DNA from: Oehlia diaphana
Lineage: Eukaryota > Glomeromycota > Glomeromycetes > Glomerales > Glomeraceae
Assembly: GCA_003833135.1 (NCBI GenBank)
Contig: QZLH01000011.1
Location: 221,536 to 285,535, forward strand
Direction of reading: 5' to 3'
DNA: 64,000 nucleotides
Shown: one piece after another, positions 20,918-33,814 of the stretch
Layout: each line of letters begins with the position of its first letter
Position numbering within the stretch: position 1 is the first letter of the stretch
Notes under the pieces: generated by a model
Databases searched by the model: none
What the model saw: only the letters and a program-made list of their open reading frames with translations
What the model was told of the DNA's origin: nothing
Position numbers and translations under genes: made by a program

Positions 20918-23794
20918 ATGGCTGATAACGAATTGGTCAGCTTATTTCAATCAATTGGTTTGACAGAACAACGTGCTAAAGAAACAGCAAAAAATAAGAA
21001 ATTAGCTCCCACTTTGCAAGCTACGATCGCAGAGGCTGGTATCAGTGAAACAGGTTGTGATAAAGCCGTTGGTGCATTACTTTATACACTTGCCTCAACT
21101 ATTACTAAAAATGCAAATAAGCATTTGGGTTATATTACACGCGCAATTATTGATAAAAAGTTAAAAACCGCTGATCAGGTTGCTGGTAAGATATTTTCAA
21201 CGCGATTTAATTCTGAATAACTCTAAGTTAGTTTATTTTATCACATAGCGGCTATAAAATATGCTGAAAATGCGGGAGACGAAATAATTGATACCGATTT
21301 TGATAATGCTTGTGGAGTTGGTAAGAAGAAAACATTTTATTATAATAAATTATTATTGAGGAATTTATTGTCTAAAGTATTCTTTCTTTCTATTTAGGTG
21401 TCGTTGTAACACACGAACAGATTTCAAATGCAATATCCTCGTTTTTGGAATCTAAAAAGGAATCTCTTATAAAGGATAGGTATAAACTGCTTGGGCCATT
21501 ATTAGCTCAGGCGAGACAGATTCCTGAATTAAAATGGGCCAATGGTGTTACTGTCAAAGAGGAATTGGAGAAACAGGTTGCCGCGTTGATTGGACCTAAA
21601 GATGAGAGAGATATGACCTCTAAGGGAAAGGTATAGTTCAAATTGATAAAAGTCTTGATTAAAAAAAATAAAAATAAATAAAAATAACTTTTTTTATTTA
21701 TTTATATAGAAAAAGGATACTGATAAGAAAAAGTCAGACGTGAAAGTATCAGGGTCTAATTCAAATAAATCTGAACAAAATACTGTTCCAAATATGTTCT
21801 TAGAAGGGGAACTAGCCAAGCTACATAAGCCTGGTGGCAATCCACAAATAAAACCTGAATTAATGAAACAACACTTAAAGGAAACTGGTGGTAAAGTGCT
21901 TACTCGATTTCCTCCTGAACCAAATGGTTTTTTACACATTGGCCATGCTAAAGCAATAAATGTGAATTTTGGATATGCAAGAGCTCACAATGGATTATGT
22001 TATCTCAGGTTTACATTCAATTTTTAATATTAAAATAATTTATATAATAATTATTAATACAATTATCAACAATTTAATTATAGGTATGACGACACAAATC
22101 CAGAAGGTAAATTGTATTTTGTTATTGATTTATATTTTAACTCTCTTCTAACAATTCCTTTTGAAAATGATAGCTGAAGAAGAAATATATTTTACTTCCA
22201 TTAAGGAAACTATAGAATGGTTGGGGTTTACACCATGGAAGATCACTTATTCTTCAGATTATTTTGATAGTCTATATGAGTTAGCAGTTGAGTTAATAAA
22301 ACGGGACAAAGCTTATGTGTGTAGTTGTACACCTGAAGAGATGCATGAGATGCGTGGAGGAGATGATGGTGGTGAACGTAGAGAATGTGTGCATCGTAAT
22401 CGTCCAATTGAAGAATCATTGACTGAATTTGAGAAGATGAAAGAAGGACGCTATAAGGAAGGTCAAGTAACTCTTCGTATGAAAATGGATATGCAAAGTG
22501 GGAATCCTCAATTCTGGGATTTAGTCGCGTATCGCGTTTTAAATACCCCCCATCATAGAACTGGTGATACATGGTGTGTTTATCCGACTTATGATTATAC
22601 ACATTGTTTATGCGATTCATTTGAAAACATCACTCATTCACTTTGTACCCTCGAGTTTCGCATGTCGCGTGAATCATATTATTGGCTTTGTGATGCACTT
22701 GAAGTTTATAAGCCTATTCAGTTTGAATATAATAGGTTGGTTGTTTTAATTCGCCAATACTAAGAAAAAAATATTAATTTTTTTTTTCTATCAGATTAAA
22801 TATTAATAATACAATAATGTCGAAACGAAAAATTGCCAAACTTGTTGATGAAGGATATGTTAAAGGATGGGATGATCCAAGATTATATACTTTACCAGCA
22901 TTACGTAGACGCGGAGTTCCTCCTGAGGCAATAAATGGATTCGTTCAAGATCTTGGTGTCACTACTTCAAATTCTACCATTCAAGTGTCACGTTTTGAAA
23001 AATATGTTCGTGATTATCTTGATGTTCACGTGCCAAGGTTGATGTTAGTTGTGGATCCAATCAAGATAATCATTGAAAACTTACCCGATGATTATATAGA
23101 GGAATTAACCATTCCTTTTAAACCAAAAGATCCTTCTATGGGCGAGGTAAATACATATAATATAATTATAAAAATAATTTCAAATAGTTATTTATCCTTT
23201 CTTTTTACTTTATAGCATGTCGTTCCATTTAGTAAGATCGTCTATATCGATAAATCAGACTTCCGAGAACAGGATTCTCCAGATTATTTCCGACTTGCTG
23301 TTGGTAAAACAGTAGGTTTATTATATGTGGAACATTGTATTACTTGTACTGACTTAAAAAAAGATTCAGAAGGAAATATTGAATATTTAATTTGCCGGTA
23401 TGAAAAAGGCCCGGATGTTAAGAAGCCTAAAACATATATTCAATGGGTATCAGAATCAACAAAACATCGGTCACCTATTCGTTTAAGTGAAGTTAGAATT
23501 TATAATAATTTCTTTATGTCAGAAAATCCTTTGGCGCATCCCGAAGGTTACTTAAAAGATATTAATCCCGATAGTTTAAAATTAGCTACAAATTCTTTAA
23601 TCGAAATCGGATTAAATCAAGTAATTTCAAAATCTTTTGAGAATTCAAAGAAAGAATTTGAAACCGTTAGATTTCAAGCTATTCGTGTTGGATATTTCTG
23701 TCTCGATAAAGATTCTCTTATTAATGATGAAACAGAGAATAAATATATTCTTAATAAGATTGTTTCGCTAAAAGAAGATCCTAAAAAGAATTAA
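20918..23794 (+). CDS. QARS: Glutaminyl-tRNA synthetase, cytosolic
   Basis: Eight exons (20918-21185, 21249-21320, 21398-21630, 21710-22008, 22084-22106, 22174-22735, 22795-23146, 23216-23794) code for 795 residues. The enzyme charges tRNA-Gln. Residues 1-190 form the eukaryotic N-terminal domain related to GatB/YqeY modules. A lysine-rich linker leads to the class I catalytic core with [17 protein letters not shown] (HIGH motif), RYDDTNPE, the loop CTLEF and MSKRK (KMSKS motif), then the beta-barrel anticodon-binding domains. The RYDDTNPE motif sits on a 23 nt microexon. The alternative, glutamyl-tRNA synthetase, is less likely because of the N-terminal domain and the core motifs. Confidence 0.93.
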
Positions 23795-24044
23795 AATAAA
23801 GATAAACTATACTTTGAAAAACTACAATTTAGTTGTCATAATGTAAAAACGGAGCAATGTGATCTTAAACTACTAATAAAGAGCGGGTAAAATTCCCCCG
23901 GTTAAAATAATATAAACATTGTTTAGTTATTCTTAAAAATTAAGCCCGGAAAATGATAAGCAAACCTGGCCCGCATTATGACGGTTTTATGTGCCAATAA
24001 GTCTGGATAACCTTGTAAATGATTATCTCATATCTTTTTTATCT

Positions 24045-25111
24045 ATGTGGTGGGCGAAAGAGTGGAGAACATTATTATTCAGACATTGGCAACGCCAACG
24101 AACTTTGCATACCAAATTTGTTTCAGAGGTAATTCTTGTGCATGTATGGTGACTTGTATATTTTTATATTAATTAATTCCATCTGAATTATAGAATGTAT
24201 CAAAAGAAAATTCAATATCAACACAACCGAATGTTATACTTAAAGGTGATTTAATATTTCAAGTATCTATCTTTCTCATTATTTAATTATATAATTGACC
24301 CAATTTCTTCCTTTATTTCTTTTTTGTGTACAAAATTATTAAGCTGTCTCACCTTTGCCAACTCATATTCAAGCATGGCTTCATGACTTTGAGACAAATA
24401 CACCATTAGGAATAATAAATTTGGATCGGAGAGTATTTGGAGCACCAATTAGAAAAGATTTATTACAAAGAGTGATTGTATGGCAACGTGATTGTTTAAG
24501 ACAGGGAACACATTCTTCTAAAAATAGAAGTGAGGTAAGAGGAACTACTAGAAAATGGGCAAAACAAAAGGGAAGAGGAAAAGCTAGAGTCGGAAGTCAT
24601 CGAGCACCTCACTTCAGAGGTGGTAAGTATCTATTTCATCAATTAACGTGTTTCGAAAATATATATATATCAATCCATAAAATTTTGTTTTGGATAAGGT
24701 GGTGTCGCCCATGGACCTAAGCCACGGTCGCATGCTAGCGATTTACAAAGGCAGGTACAACTCTTTGGCTTACGATCCGCGCTTACAACGAAATTTGTGC
24801 AAAATCAACTTGTCATCGTTGAAAATTTAAAATTGAAATCGAATAAGACACGAGATTTGTTATCTATTTTGAATAGAAATGTGTGGGATCCTCTTGCGGA
24901 TTATAGGAAACAAGGTCATTCAATTTTGTTTTTAACTATGGACCATATGAAAGAATTGGATCTTGCGTCAAGGAATTTACAAAGAGTTCACGCTTTAAGT
25001 GCTAACGACATTGTTGAGGCAGGTGATGTTTACAATATCATGGGACATGAAATACTTATGATCGATCATAAAACAGTACGACAATTAGAAGAATTGCTTA
25101 GACCTCAATAA
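24045..25111 (+). CDS. MRPL4: Mitochondrial large-subunit ribosomal protein uL4m
   Basis: Four exons (24045-24128, 24194-24245, 24344-24622, 24699-25111) give 275 residues. This structural protein of the mitochondrial large ribosomal subunit has a basic presequence ([19 protein letters not shown]). The uL4 core includes [16 protein letters not shown], the loop [32 protein letters not shown] and the C-terminal [21 protein letters not shown] decayed partial copy of this gene lies near 55.9-56.3 kb. Its own 3' flank, 25130-25290, aligns by eye with the end of the RNase III-like mitoribosomal gene; see findings. Confidence 0.92.
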
Positions 25112-25419
25112 ACATCTTTTTTAAAATTGAATTCAAAATTGAAATAAAGGATAGATATATCTTAAGGTTTCTTCAGTGGTAAATATATTTATAAATAAAC
25201 TTTCTGTAGTATAAGTACTCTTAATAAAAGTATTCAAATGAGAAAACGTTTATAATGTAAATAATAATTAATATAAGTTTTATTCTAGCCACTAAAAAAA
25301 TAGTCACAAAGACTTACGCGAACACACGGAATTAGTATTATACAAAATCATAAATTGAAAAATACAATTATTTTAAATTAACTAGATTAGAACAATTAAC
25401 CGGACCCAAATCATCAAAT
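25112..25419. pseudogene. Convergent gap with relic of an RNase III-like gene end
   Basis: Bases of about 25165-25290 align with 56290-56420, which hold the last exon and last intron of the RNase III-like gene. Shared blocks include AAATATATTTATAAATAAA and a later ATAATGT...ATAAGTTTTATTC stretch. No open frame survives. After about 25290 the likeness ends. Confidence 0.55.
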
Positions 25420-26757
25420 TCAATCCTCAGTTACTTTAGATTTATTATTCTTTTTTTTCTTTTTCTTTATATTTATAGTAACAGCGTTACCGGTATTAGT
25501 ACTATCTTTATCTATAGTCTCTTTAGAAGAGATGCTTATATTGTTTTTTAAATCACACTCTTTTGAAGAGTCCTTTTTGTTATTTTTTACTTTACTAATC
25601 TTAAACTCGGATTTAAGATTTGTAATATGGCTTTCTTCTTTAGATTTCTTCTTTTTCTTCTTCTTTAAAGAATCTCCTTTAACTTTTGCAGTACCTTGGA
25701 TTAATCCCGTTTCATCAATATCCTGAACTAATTTACGTTCACTCATGACTTCACTGTTGATGTCATTGCTTTCTTCATAATCAATAGAATTATCAACTTT
25801 AATCTTTTTGACATTTATCTTATCATGTTCATAAGAAGTTCTCTTCTTAGAAGTTTTGATTACTACTTTGTTTTCGGATTTTTTCTCCTCCGTAGGGCTA
25901 TTTTTAATTTTCTTCATTTTCTTCATATTACTATTATCTTTGCTTTCTCCATTAGCTTCCTTCTTTTTTGTTTCACTTTTCTTGTCACCATTAAATCTAG
26001 ATTGTTTTGAAGAGTCAACATTTTCCATTTCTACATTACTCCCCTGGATCAATCCAGTCTCCTGAATACAATTGTCTCCAGTAGCATTATTTCCCTCATT
26101 TATTGATTTCTTTTTCTTCTTCTTTGGCAGCGAAATTACAACTCTATTTGTCCCGACATGATCGTCAATTTCACTATGTTTTGCAACGTTACTGTGATTT
26201 TTCTTCTTTGCAGCGGTAGTTTTTTTATTATTTGGCTTAGTATTATCTTTACTCACATAACTCTCCTGAGTAGCCGCTATTTCGATCAATCTCATTTTCC
26301 CATCCTTATCCGGAACCAACGTTTGAGGTTTAGGATCTATACCTTTAGATATAAGAATGTCGCGTATTCTTGGTTTCTGTTTTGAAGTTTTAAGTGGATC
26401 GCTTTTAGATAAAGTGTTAATGCTCTCATTAACGCCATCACCATCATTATTCATATTATCTATCTCTTCTCTTTTAACTGATTTTTCATACTTTAACTTT
26501 TTATAATTTTTACTAGTAAAAATAATGGGATAACCTTCTCTGATAAGCACGTGATCATCAGAAACTTCATCAAAATTTGGATGAGTAACAAAATAATTTG
26601 CAATCCTTTTTAAACTAATTTTCTTATTATCGGGTAATGCTTTTCCTGCATCACTTGATCTAAATTCGTTGATTTTCTTTAAAGCTTCTTCTTCAGTAAG
26701 ATGTTCTTTAAATTTAACATTCCTGATAATTAAAGGATTATTGTAAACTTGATTCAT
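25420..26757 (-). CDS. Lysine-rich low-complexity protein, function unknown
   Basis: Single exon, 445 residues, starting at the ATG at 26757. I do not recognise the family. Residues 1-100 look folded and conserved in type (NNPLIIRNVKFKEHLTEEEA, then VLIREGYPIIFT). The rest is highly charged, with many KKKKKK runs that resemble nuclear or nucleolar localisation signals and disordered tails. A short motif ETGLIQG occurs twice (from 26054 and 25702, read on the minus strand) between lysine-rich blocks. A nucleolar or chromatin role is possible but is only an inference from composition. Its 3' end converges on uL4m. Confidence 0.7.
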   Translation of the reverse strand: MNQVYNNPLIIRNVKFKEHLTEEEALKKINEFRSSDAGKALPDNKKISLKRIANYFVTHPNFDEVSDDHVLIREGYPIIFTSKNYKKLKYEKSVKREEIDNMNNDGDGVNESINTLSKSDPLKTSKQKPRIRDILISKGIDPKPQTLVPDKDGKMRLIEIAATQESYVSKDNTKPNNKKTTAAKKKNHSNVAKHSEIDDHVGTNRVVISLPKKKKKKSINEGNNATGDNCIQETGLIQGSNVEMENVDSSKQSRFNGDKKSETKKKEANGESKDNSNMKKMKKIKNSPTEEKKSENKVVIKTSKKRTSYEHDKINVKKIKVDNSIDYEESNDINSEVMSERKLVQDIDETGLIQGTAKVKGDSLKKKKKKKSKEESHITNLKSEFKISKVKNNKKDSSKECDLKNNISISSKETIDKDSTNTGNAVTINIKKKKKKNNKSKVTED

Positions 26758-27120
26758 TATTTATAGAAATATCTCTTACAAAATAAATAAGTTGTATCAA
26801 GAACTATCTTTAAATCGAAAGGTAAAGGTCAAAGGTGTTGTGAAATTAGTAATGTCCAAAAAACGTGGAGAAAAAAAAATTTCATTCGTGTACAATAAGT
26901 TTAATTTGATTGGACTAAAATAGAAAAAAAGACATCGGCACAACATTGTTACACAAGTACTGAGATCTATTCTTCAAAAAGTAAATTAAGCAACATTTAG
27001 TGACTAATCCCTTCTAGAATAACATTTTGACATATTATTATGATATTCATATATATACAGTACGTTAATAATAATATTGTGACTTTTATTTTATTCATAA
27101 ATAAATAAATATCTATTTAA
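26758..27120. other. AT-rich intergenic stretch
   Basis: Between the tandem minus-strand GCN20 and lysine-rich genes. It would hold the GCN20 3' region and the promoter of the lysine-rich gene. Nothing else is seen. Confidence 0.5.
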
Positions 27121-29872
27121 TCAAGGCTCCTCTTTGGGAAGGATCATTTGTCTGTATTGCTTAATTGTATCTCCATCAAACTTTTTGACTTTTCCACCAT
27201 CACAAACCCAAATCTCATTACAAACCGAATCAATGAATCTCTCATCGTGAGAAACAAGAATTACGCCACCTTTGAATTCTTTAAGAGCGTTCGTCAATGC
27301 ATCAATTGAATCCATATCAAGATGATTGGTCGGCTATTTTATATTAGTTAAATAATTACGTATAAAAATATTAGTAAATTTATATAAATTCGTATGTTAG
27401 TTATAATAGGACTAATAGGACTATGATTTACCTCATCAAGAATTAAAATGTGGGGGTTTCGTAAACCCAAACAAGCAAAAGTAACCCTGCTTTTTTGGCC
27501 TCCAGATAATGTCTCTAATGATTGTAAACCAGTCATTCCTGTAATTCCAAAATTTCCCAATTGTCTACGATATTCTTCTTCGCTTTTACCAGGATATTTC
27601 TGTGCCATAAAACCTACTGGACTGGTACCAAGATCTAATTGATCTACATGATGCTGCATAAAGTGCGCAAATCTAAGACGCCCATGTCGCTTCACTATAC
27701 CAGATCGCGGCTCAAGTATACCTGTTAATAACTTGAGTAACGTCGATTTACCTGAACCATTAGGACCTAAAAAAAAAATAATTCGATAAATATATAAATG
27801 TGAATTTTAATTACAAAAGCATTAAAAAAGCATAACCAACCAACAACTGCAATACGAGAATCCAACTGAACGGAAAGATTAACATCTGTAAGAATATTAT
27901 CGCCAGTTTCATATTTAAAACTAACATCATCTAATTGAAGAATAGGTGGACTAAGTGGATCTGGGTTTGGAAATCTAAAGAATTGTAAATCAAAATTTTA
28001 ATTATCGGATTAACCTACAAGTATTTTAAAAACTTCTTTTGTTGACAATTACTTAAACGTCACAATAAATTCTATTTCTGGTGGATCCAAAACTGGAAGC
28101 TTTTCCAAAATTTTAATTTTACTCTGAGCTTGAGGAGCTCTCTTTGCATTATATCTCCAACGATCAATAAAATCTTGTAAATGTTGTCTATATTGCATTT
28201 GACTTTCATATTCACGTTGATGATTCTTGCGGCGTTCTTCTTTATTAGCATAAAACTGTGCGAAATTGCCCTTGTAATAATCAAGCCGTTCCGAATGCTG
28301 ATGTAAGATATCTGTCGCAACTTCATCAAGGAACTCTAAATTATAACGAAATTCAAATTTCATTTTATTAAAATATCACAAAAGTATAAAATGTTTGACT
28401 TAAATTATATACCTCGGTCGTGAGAAACAACAAGTAGTGTACTTGGCCATTTTTTTAAGTATTGCTCTAGCCATGCAACTGCGGGAATCTTTAAATAAAA
28501 GTTTTCGTGATTAATTAATCACAACAATAATAATAATAAATGATAATATATATCAGGTACTTACATCCAACATATTTGTCGGTTCGTCCAATAATAGTAG
28601 ATCAGGACGACAAAACAATGCTCTAGCTAACGCAAGACGCATACGCCAACCTCCGGAAAACGTCTTTGTTGCATTGTGATGTTTATCTGACGGGAACCCT
28701 AATCCAGATAAAATTGCTGCAGCACTTAAAATTCAATCAACATTGATGAGAATTATCAAATTCATCATAATAAATGAATACTAAATTATCAAGTAAAATT
28801 ACCGTGCTTCTGCCTTATCACTCTCAATATCTTCCAATTTTTGATATATATCTTTAAGATTTGCATTTAAAGATTCTTTCATTTGCTCAAGGTTAGTATC
28901 ATCCATATTAGGATCTGGTGAAGTTTCAAGCTCATTAATCTGTGCATTTAATGATCTCTCCTCATTCAATAAATGTTCTCTCCAAACATCTGCACTTAAA
29001 ACAGCTTGAATAGCCTCGACATCATCACCAACCATCTACAATTTTATTAAGTTGATCAATTCAATAATTATAATTATGTAAGATAATGTAATATATAAAG
29101 GTTAAAATATATGACAGTTTACCTCTTGTTCAACATGTAAAATACTAATATGCGTAGGCACGGCTATCTCTCTTTTTGATATAGTTCTTAACAATGTTGA
29201 TTTACCTATACCATTCCTCCCAACTAGTCCATAACGTCTACCGAATACCAATGTTAAGTTTGCATTTGAAAGAATTCCTTTACCACCAAAGGAAATATCA
29301 AAGTTTTCAATTTTAACATCTTTAACCTTTCCTTTTGTCGATGTATAATCAAGAATAGGATTAACTTGCATATAAAATTCATTATCGGCATTTTTATTAA
29401 TCAATTTACTAGCTTCGTAATTAGATCTACGTTCACGTTTCTCTATTTTTGCTTTAATCTTTGCTTCTGCTTTTTCTAATTTCTTAGTGTCTACTCTAGT
29501 ACCAACTTTCCTACCGCTAACAGCTTCCAGATCTATAGATGAAGTAGCTAGACGCGCTGTTGCCGAAATGGAATTGCTCGTGAGCATGTTTACTGGTTGT
29601 TCTAACTTAGCAAGTCCATTAGTACTAGGCTTATCATTAACCTTAGCAAAAAGTTTTGACAACTTTTCACAAAGTTGATGAATTCCTTCTTCATCGCTAC
29701 TAGCATCAAGCAGAATCGGTCGAATAAAATCGCTGATCGAATCTTCTCCGTCAACTATTGAAGGTGTTTCATCTAAATATCCTACTACATATTCTACGAT
29801 CGCATCATCGATATCAGGAATGGACTGTCGTATAAGTTGAGATGCATTTCCAAGATCTGTTTCAGCAACCAT
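27121..29872 (-). CDS. GCN20: ABC-F ATPase GCN20/ABCF3
   Basis: Eight exons (29123-29872, 28803-29035, 28565-28724, 28413-28488, 28053-28335, 27841-27974, 27432-27766, 27121-27333) code for 727 residues, near the 750 of yeast Gcn20. I use the ATG at 29872, which places the N-terminus ([19 protein letters not shown]) as in the family. There are two ATPase cassettes and no membrane segments. Walker A motifs are [11 protein letters not shown] and [11 protein letters not shown]; signatures are FSGGWRMRL and LSGGQKSRV; Walker B motifs read LLLLDEPTN and ILILDEPTN. Gcn20 works with Gcn1 on the ribosome to activate the kinase Gcn2 during amino-acid shortage. The gene is divergent from LSM7, 228 bp apart. 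Confidence 0.94.
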
Positions 29873-30100
29873 AGCTATAGTGAACTGAGCTATACAACCG
29901 AAAACGACCAGCCAAACCAAATGAGTAATAAATAAAAAACTATTTCTTCAATCAGATGTTGATCAATCGACAAAAAATTTTTTTTTTTTATGGACGCAGT
30001 TTGTACTATTATTAAGGCATTCCTTATTAGGAAGCAATATTAATTCTATTTTATTCTATTGTTTTTTTAAAAAAAACACCACCATATAACTTAGTATACA

Positions 30101-30675
30101 ATGTCTGATAGAGTAATTATAATTCTTTACTTTTTGTTAAATTGGTATTTATTTATGTAACTGATTATTTTTCCTTTGAAAGGGCAGTAGAGGAAGAGGT
30201 GCACAACGTGGCAGAGGAGGCGGTAGAGGAGGAAGAGGCGGTAGTACTTTTGCACAGGATACAAAACCTAAAAAAGAATCAATACTGGATCTTTCAAAAT
30301 ATATGGACAAGAAAATACGTGTCAAATTTAATGGAGGACGTGAAGGTATATTTGAGTTTTTATTTATTCAACATTTTTAAATTATTTTTTAATAATTTTG
30401 AATAATAGTGATAGGGTCGTTAAAAGGACATGATCTCTTATTAAACTTGGTTCTTGACGATACTGAAGAATTTCTTAGAGGTATATAATTTATATAGTAA
30501 TTTATTTTATTATTATTATTAATTAAAATTAATTATTTTAGACCCTGAAGATAATCGCTTACTAAATGATACTAGATCACTTGGATTAATTGTTTGTCGT
30601 GGACCAGCTGTAATATTAATATCTCCGGTGGAAGGAACAGAAGAAATAGATAATCCTTTCGTACATCAAGAATAA
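30101..30675 (+). CDS. LSM7: U6 snRNA-associated Sm-like protein LSm7
   Basis: Four exons (30101-30112, 30183-30345, 30409-30480, 30542-30675) give 126 residues. LSm7 is part of the LSm1-7 ring in mRNA decay and the LSm2-8 ring on U6 snRNA. After an RGG-rich leader (about 4-27) the Sm fold reads KESILDLSKYMDKKIRVKF, GGREVIGSLKGHDLLLNLVLDD and the Sm2 motif RSLGLIVCRGPAVILI. The first coding exon is only 12 nt (four codons), joined in frame to the RGG exon. A longer open frame over 30142-30405 runs in another phase and does not code the Sm fold. The stop codon is only 62 bp from the convergent Tim17-family gene. Confidence 0.93.
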
Positions 30676-30737
30676 GGGATACTATTTATAAAAAATGTTA
30701 AACATTTAATGCGGGTCACTTTTAAGAATGTCAATAA

Positions 30738-31613
30738 TTAATCCAATTTTTTATTAGCATATTTTTCTTTTTCTAATTGTTCTTCTTTAACTTTCATAAG
30801 TTCTCGATATTGTTCTTCGGATAATTTTGTAACTGGTGACCATTTTATTGCAGCTAACCAATCTAAAAAGCTGTGTTTCTTTTTTTTATTTTGAATATTT
30901 GTTTCTTTGGTATTATCATCAGGTATATTCTGGGATGTATTAGAAAGTTTTTTATCTTGATTTGATGATCTAAGAATTAATGTTTGTCTGTAATTATATA
31001 TGGTAGAATAACATATTTGTCCCGCACCACATATAGTAGAGAATATAATAAATCCAGGTAAAGCTGCTCCTCGTCCACCTTTTTGGTTCAAAATTTTTAA
31101 CATAAGAAACCTTTAAAAAGAAGTGTGTACAACTATCAAAACTTTTACTTACGGTTTAAAACTGACAAAAATCCACCAGTTAAACCGCCAGAAAATGTAC
31201 TACTTATAAGTTCATCAATTTCTCTTGTTTGAGAATTTAATAATCCATAATCAGGGTTTTTACTTTTTTGAAAAGATAAACAAGCATCTCTAATACCTAT
31301 CAAATTTTAAATTAGGAAAATTTTTAAATTATAAAATTAAAACCGTTCTTTTTTTCGAACTTCTAGCTTACTGAAAAATGTTAACCCAAAAATTCCACAA
31401 TTTATTCCTGTAAATATTGTATAGTGAAATCTAGGTTTATTTTTTATATACGCAACTAAATATCCTGTAGTTGCTCCTATTCCAGCTTAAAGAAAATAAT
31501 TAATTAATTTAAAAAAGAAGTAATCATTATTCCAAAAATTTAATTATTTATATACCTGAATAAAAAGTTCCTCGGAGAATTTGATCGCGTGATTCTTTAT
31601 CCGAAATATTCAT
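30738..31613 (-). CDS. Tim17/Tim22/Tim23-family membrane protein
   Basis: Four exons (31556-31613, 31372-31485, 31167-31296, 30738-31110) give 224 residues. The glycine-rich helices AGIGATTGYLVAYIKNK, TGINCGIFGLTFF, SSTFSGGLTGGFL and RGAALPGFIIFSTICGAGQI follow the Tim17-superfamily pattern (GxxxG repeats, four segments), as in mitochondrial import and inner-membrane assembly proteins. The C-terminus is soluble and charged, with WSPVTKLSEEQYRELM. I cannot choose the exact orthologue. The third intron is ambiguous: the strong donor GTAAGT at 31152 would shift frame and stop at once, so I use the weaker GTCAGT donor at 31166, which keeps the frame. Confidence 0.72.
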
Positions 31614-31779
31614 TTTTTTTTTCGCTTAAAATAAAATGAAGATTTTTCAGTTCATCAGTTATTAATAGGTTACACGATCGGGTGTACTAAGTGATGTACG
31701 ATTTTGTACGATTTTGTAGATCGAATTCAAATTCAAATCAAAAAAGTTGCTTTCTTTGAACGCCCTTTTTTTTTTTTAA

Positions 31780-33475
<1,696 letters not shown>

Positions 33476-33814
33476 AAATATTTAAGTAGATTTTTATGCA
33501 TATGGACAATGGTTTTATATTTGTTTTATTTGTTTAGTCTCCTACTTCTCTTAAAATTTAAGAGGGCGAATTGAAATGAAATAGATAAAATATAATTTAT
33601 TCATTATACCAATTTTAAATTATTATTAAAAGGAAAAATAAAATCATAACTAGAGTTTATCTATGAATAAAAGGTATTATAATAAACTAGTTATAGGCGA
33701 GGCATCTATATCTATAGTTTATCCACATTCTACATATAGGATAATTATAATCTTATTTAAATAAAAATTTATATTCAACTTCCCTTCCCACCTTAACATG
33801 CTCTTCTTAAATAT
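33476..33814. other. Convergent intergenic region
   Basis: Between the 3' ends of GMPPA and AP-1 mu. A/T-rich, with no coding signal. A polyadenylation-like AATAAA occurs near 33640. Confidence 0.45.

Noticed and set aside
30142..30405. Glutamate/valine-rich frame over the LSM7 leader
   Set aside because: Other-phase reading of the RGG-coding exon; the Sm fold is in the spliced frame starting at 30101.
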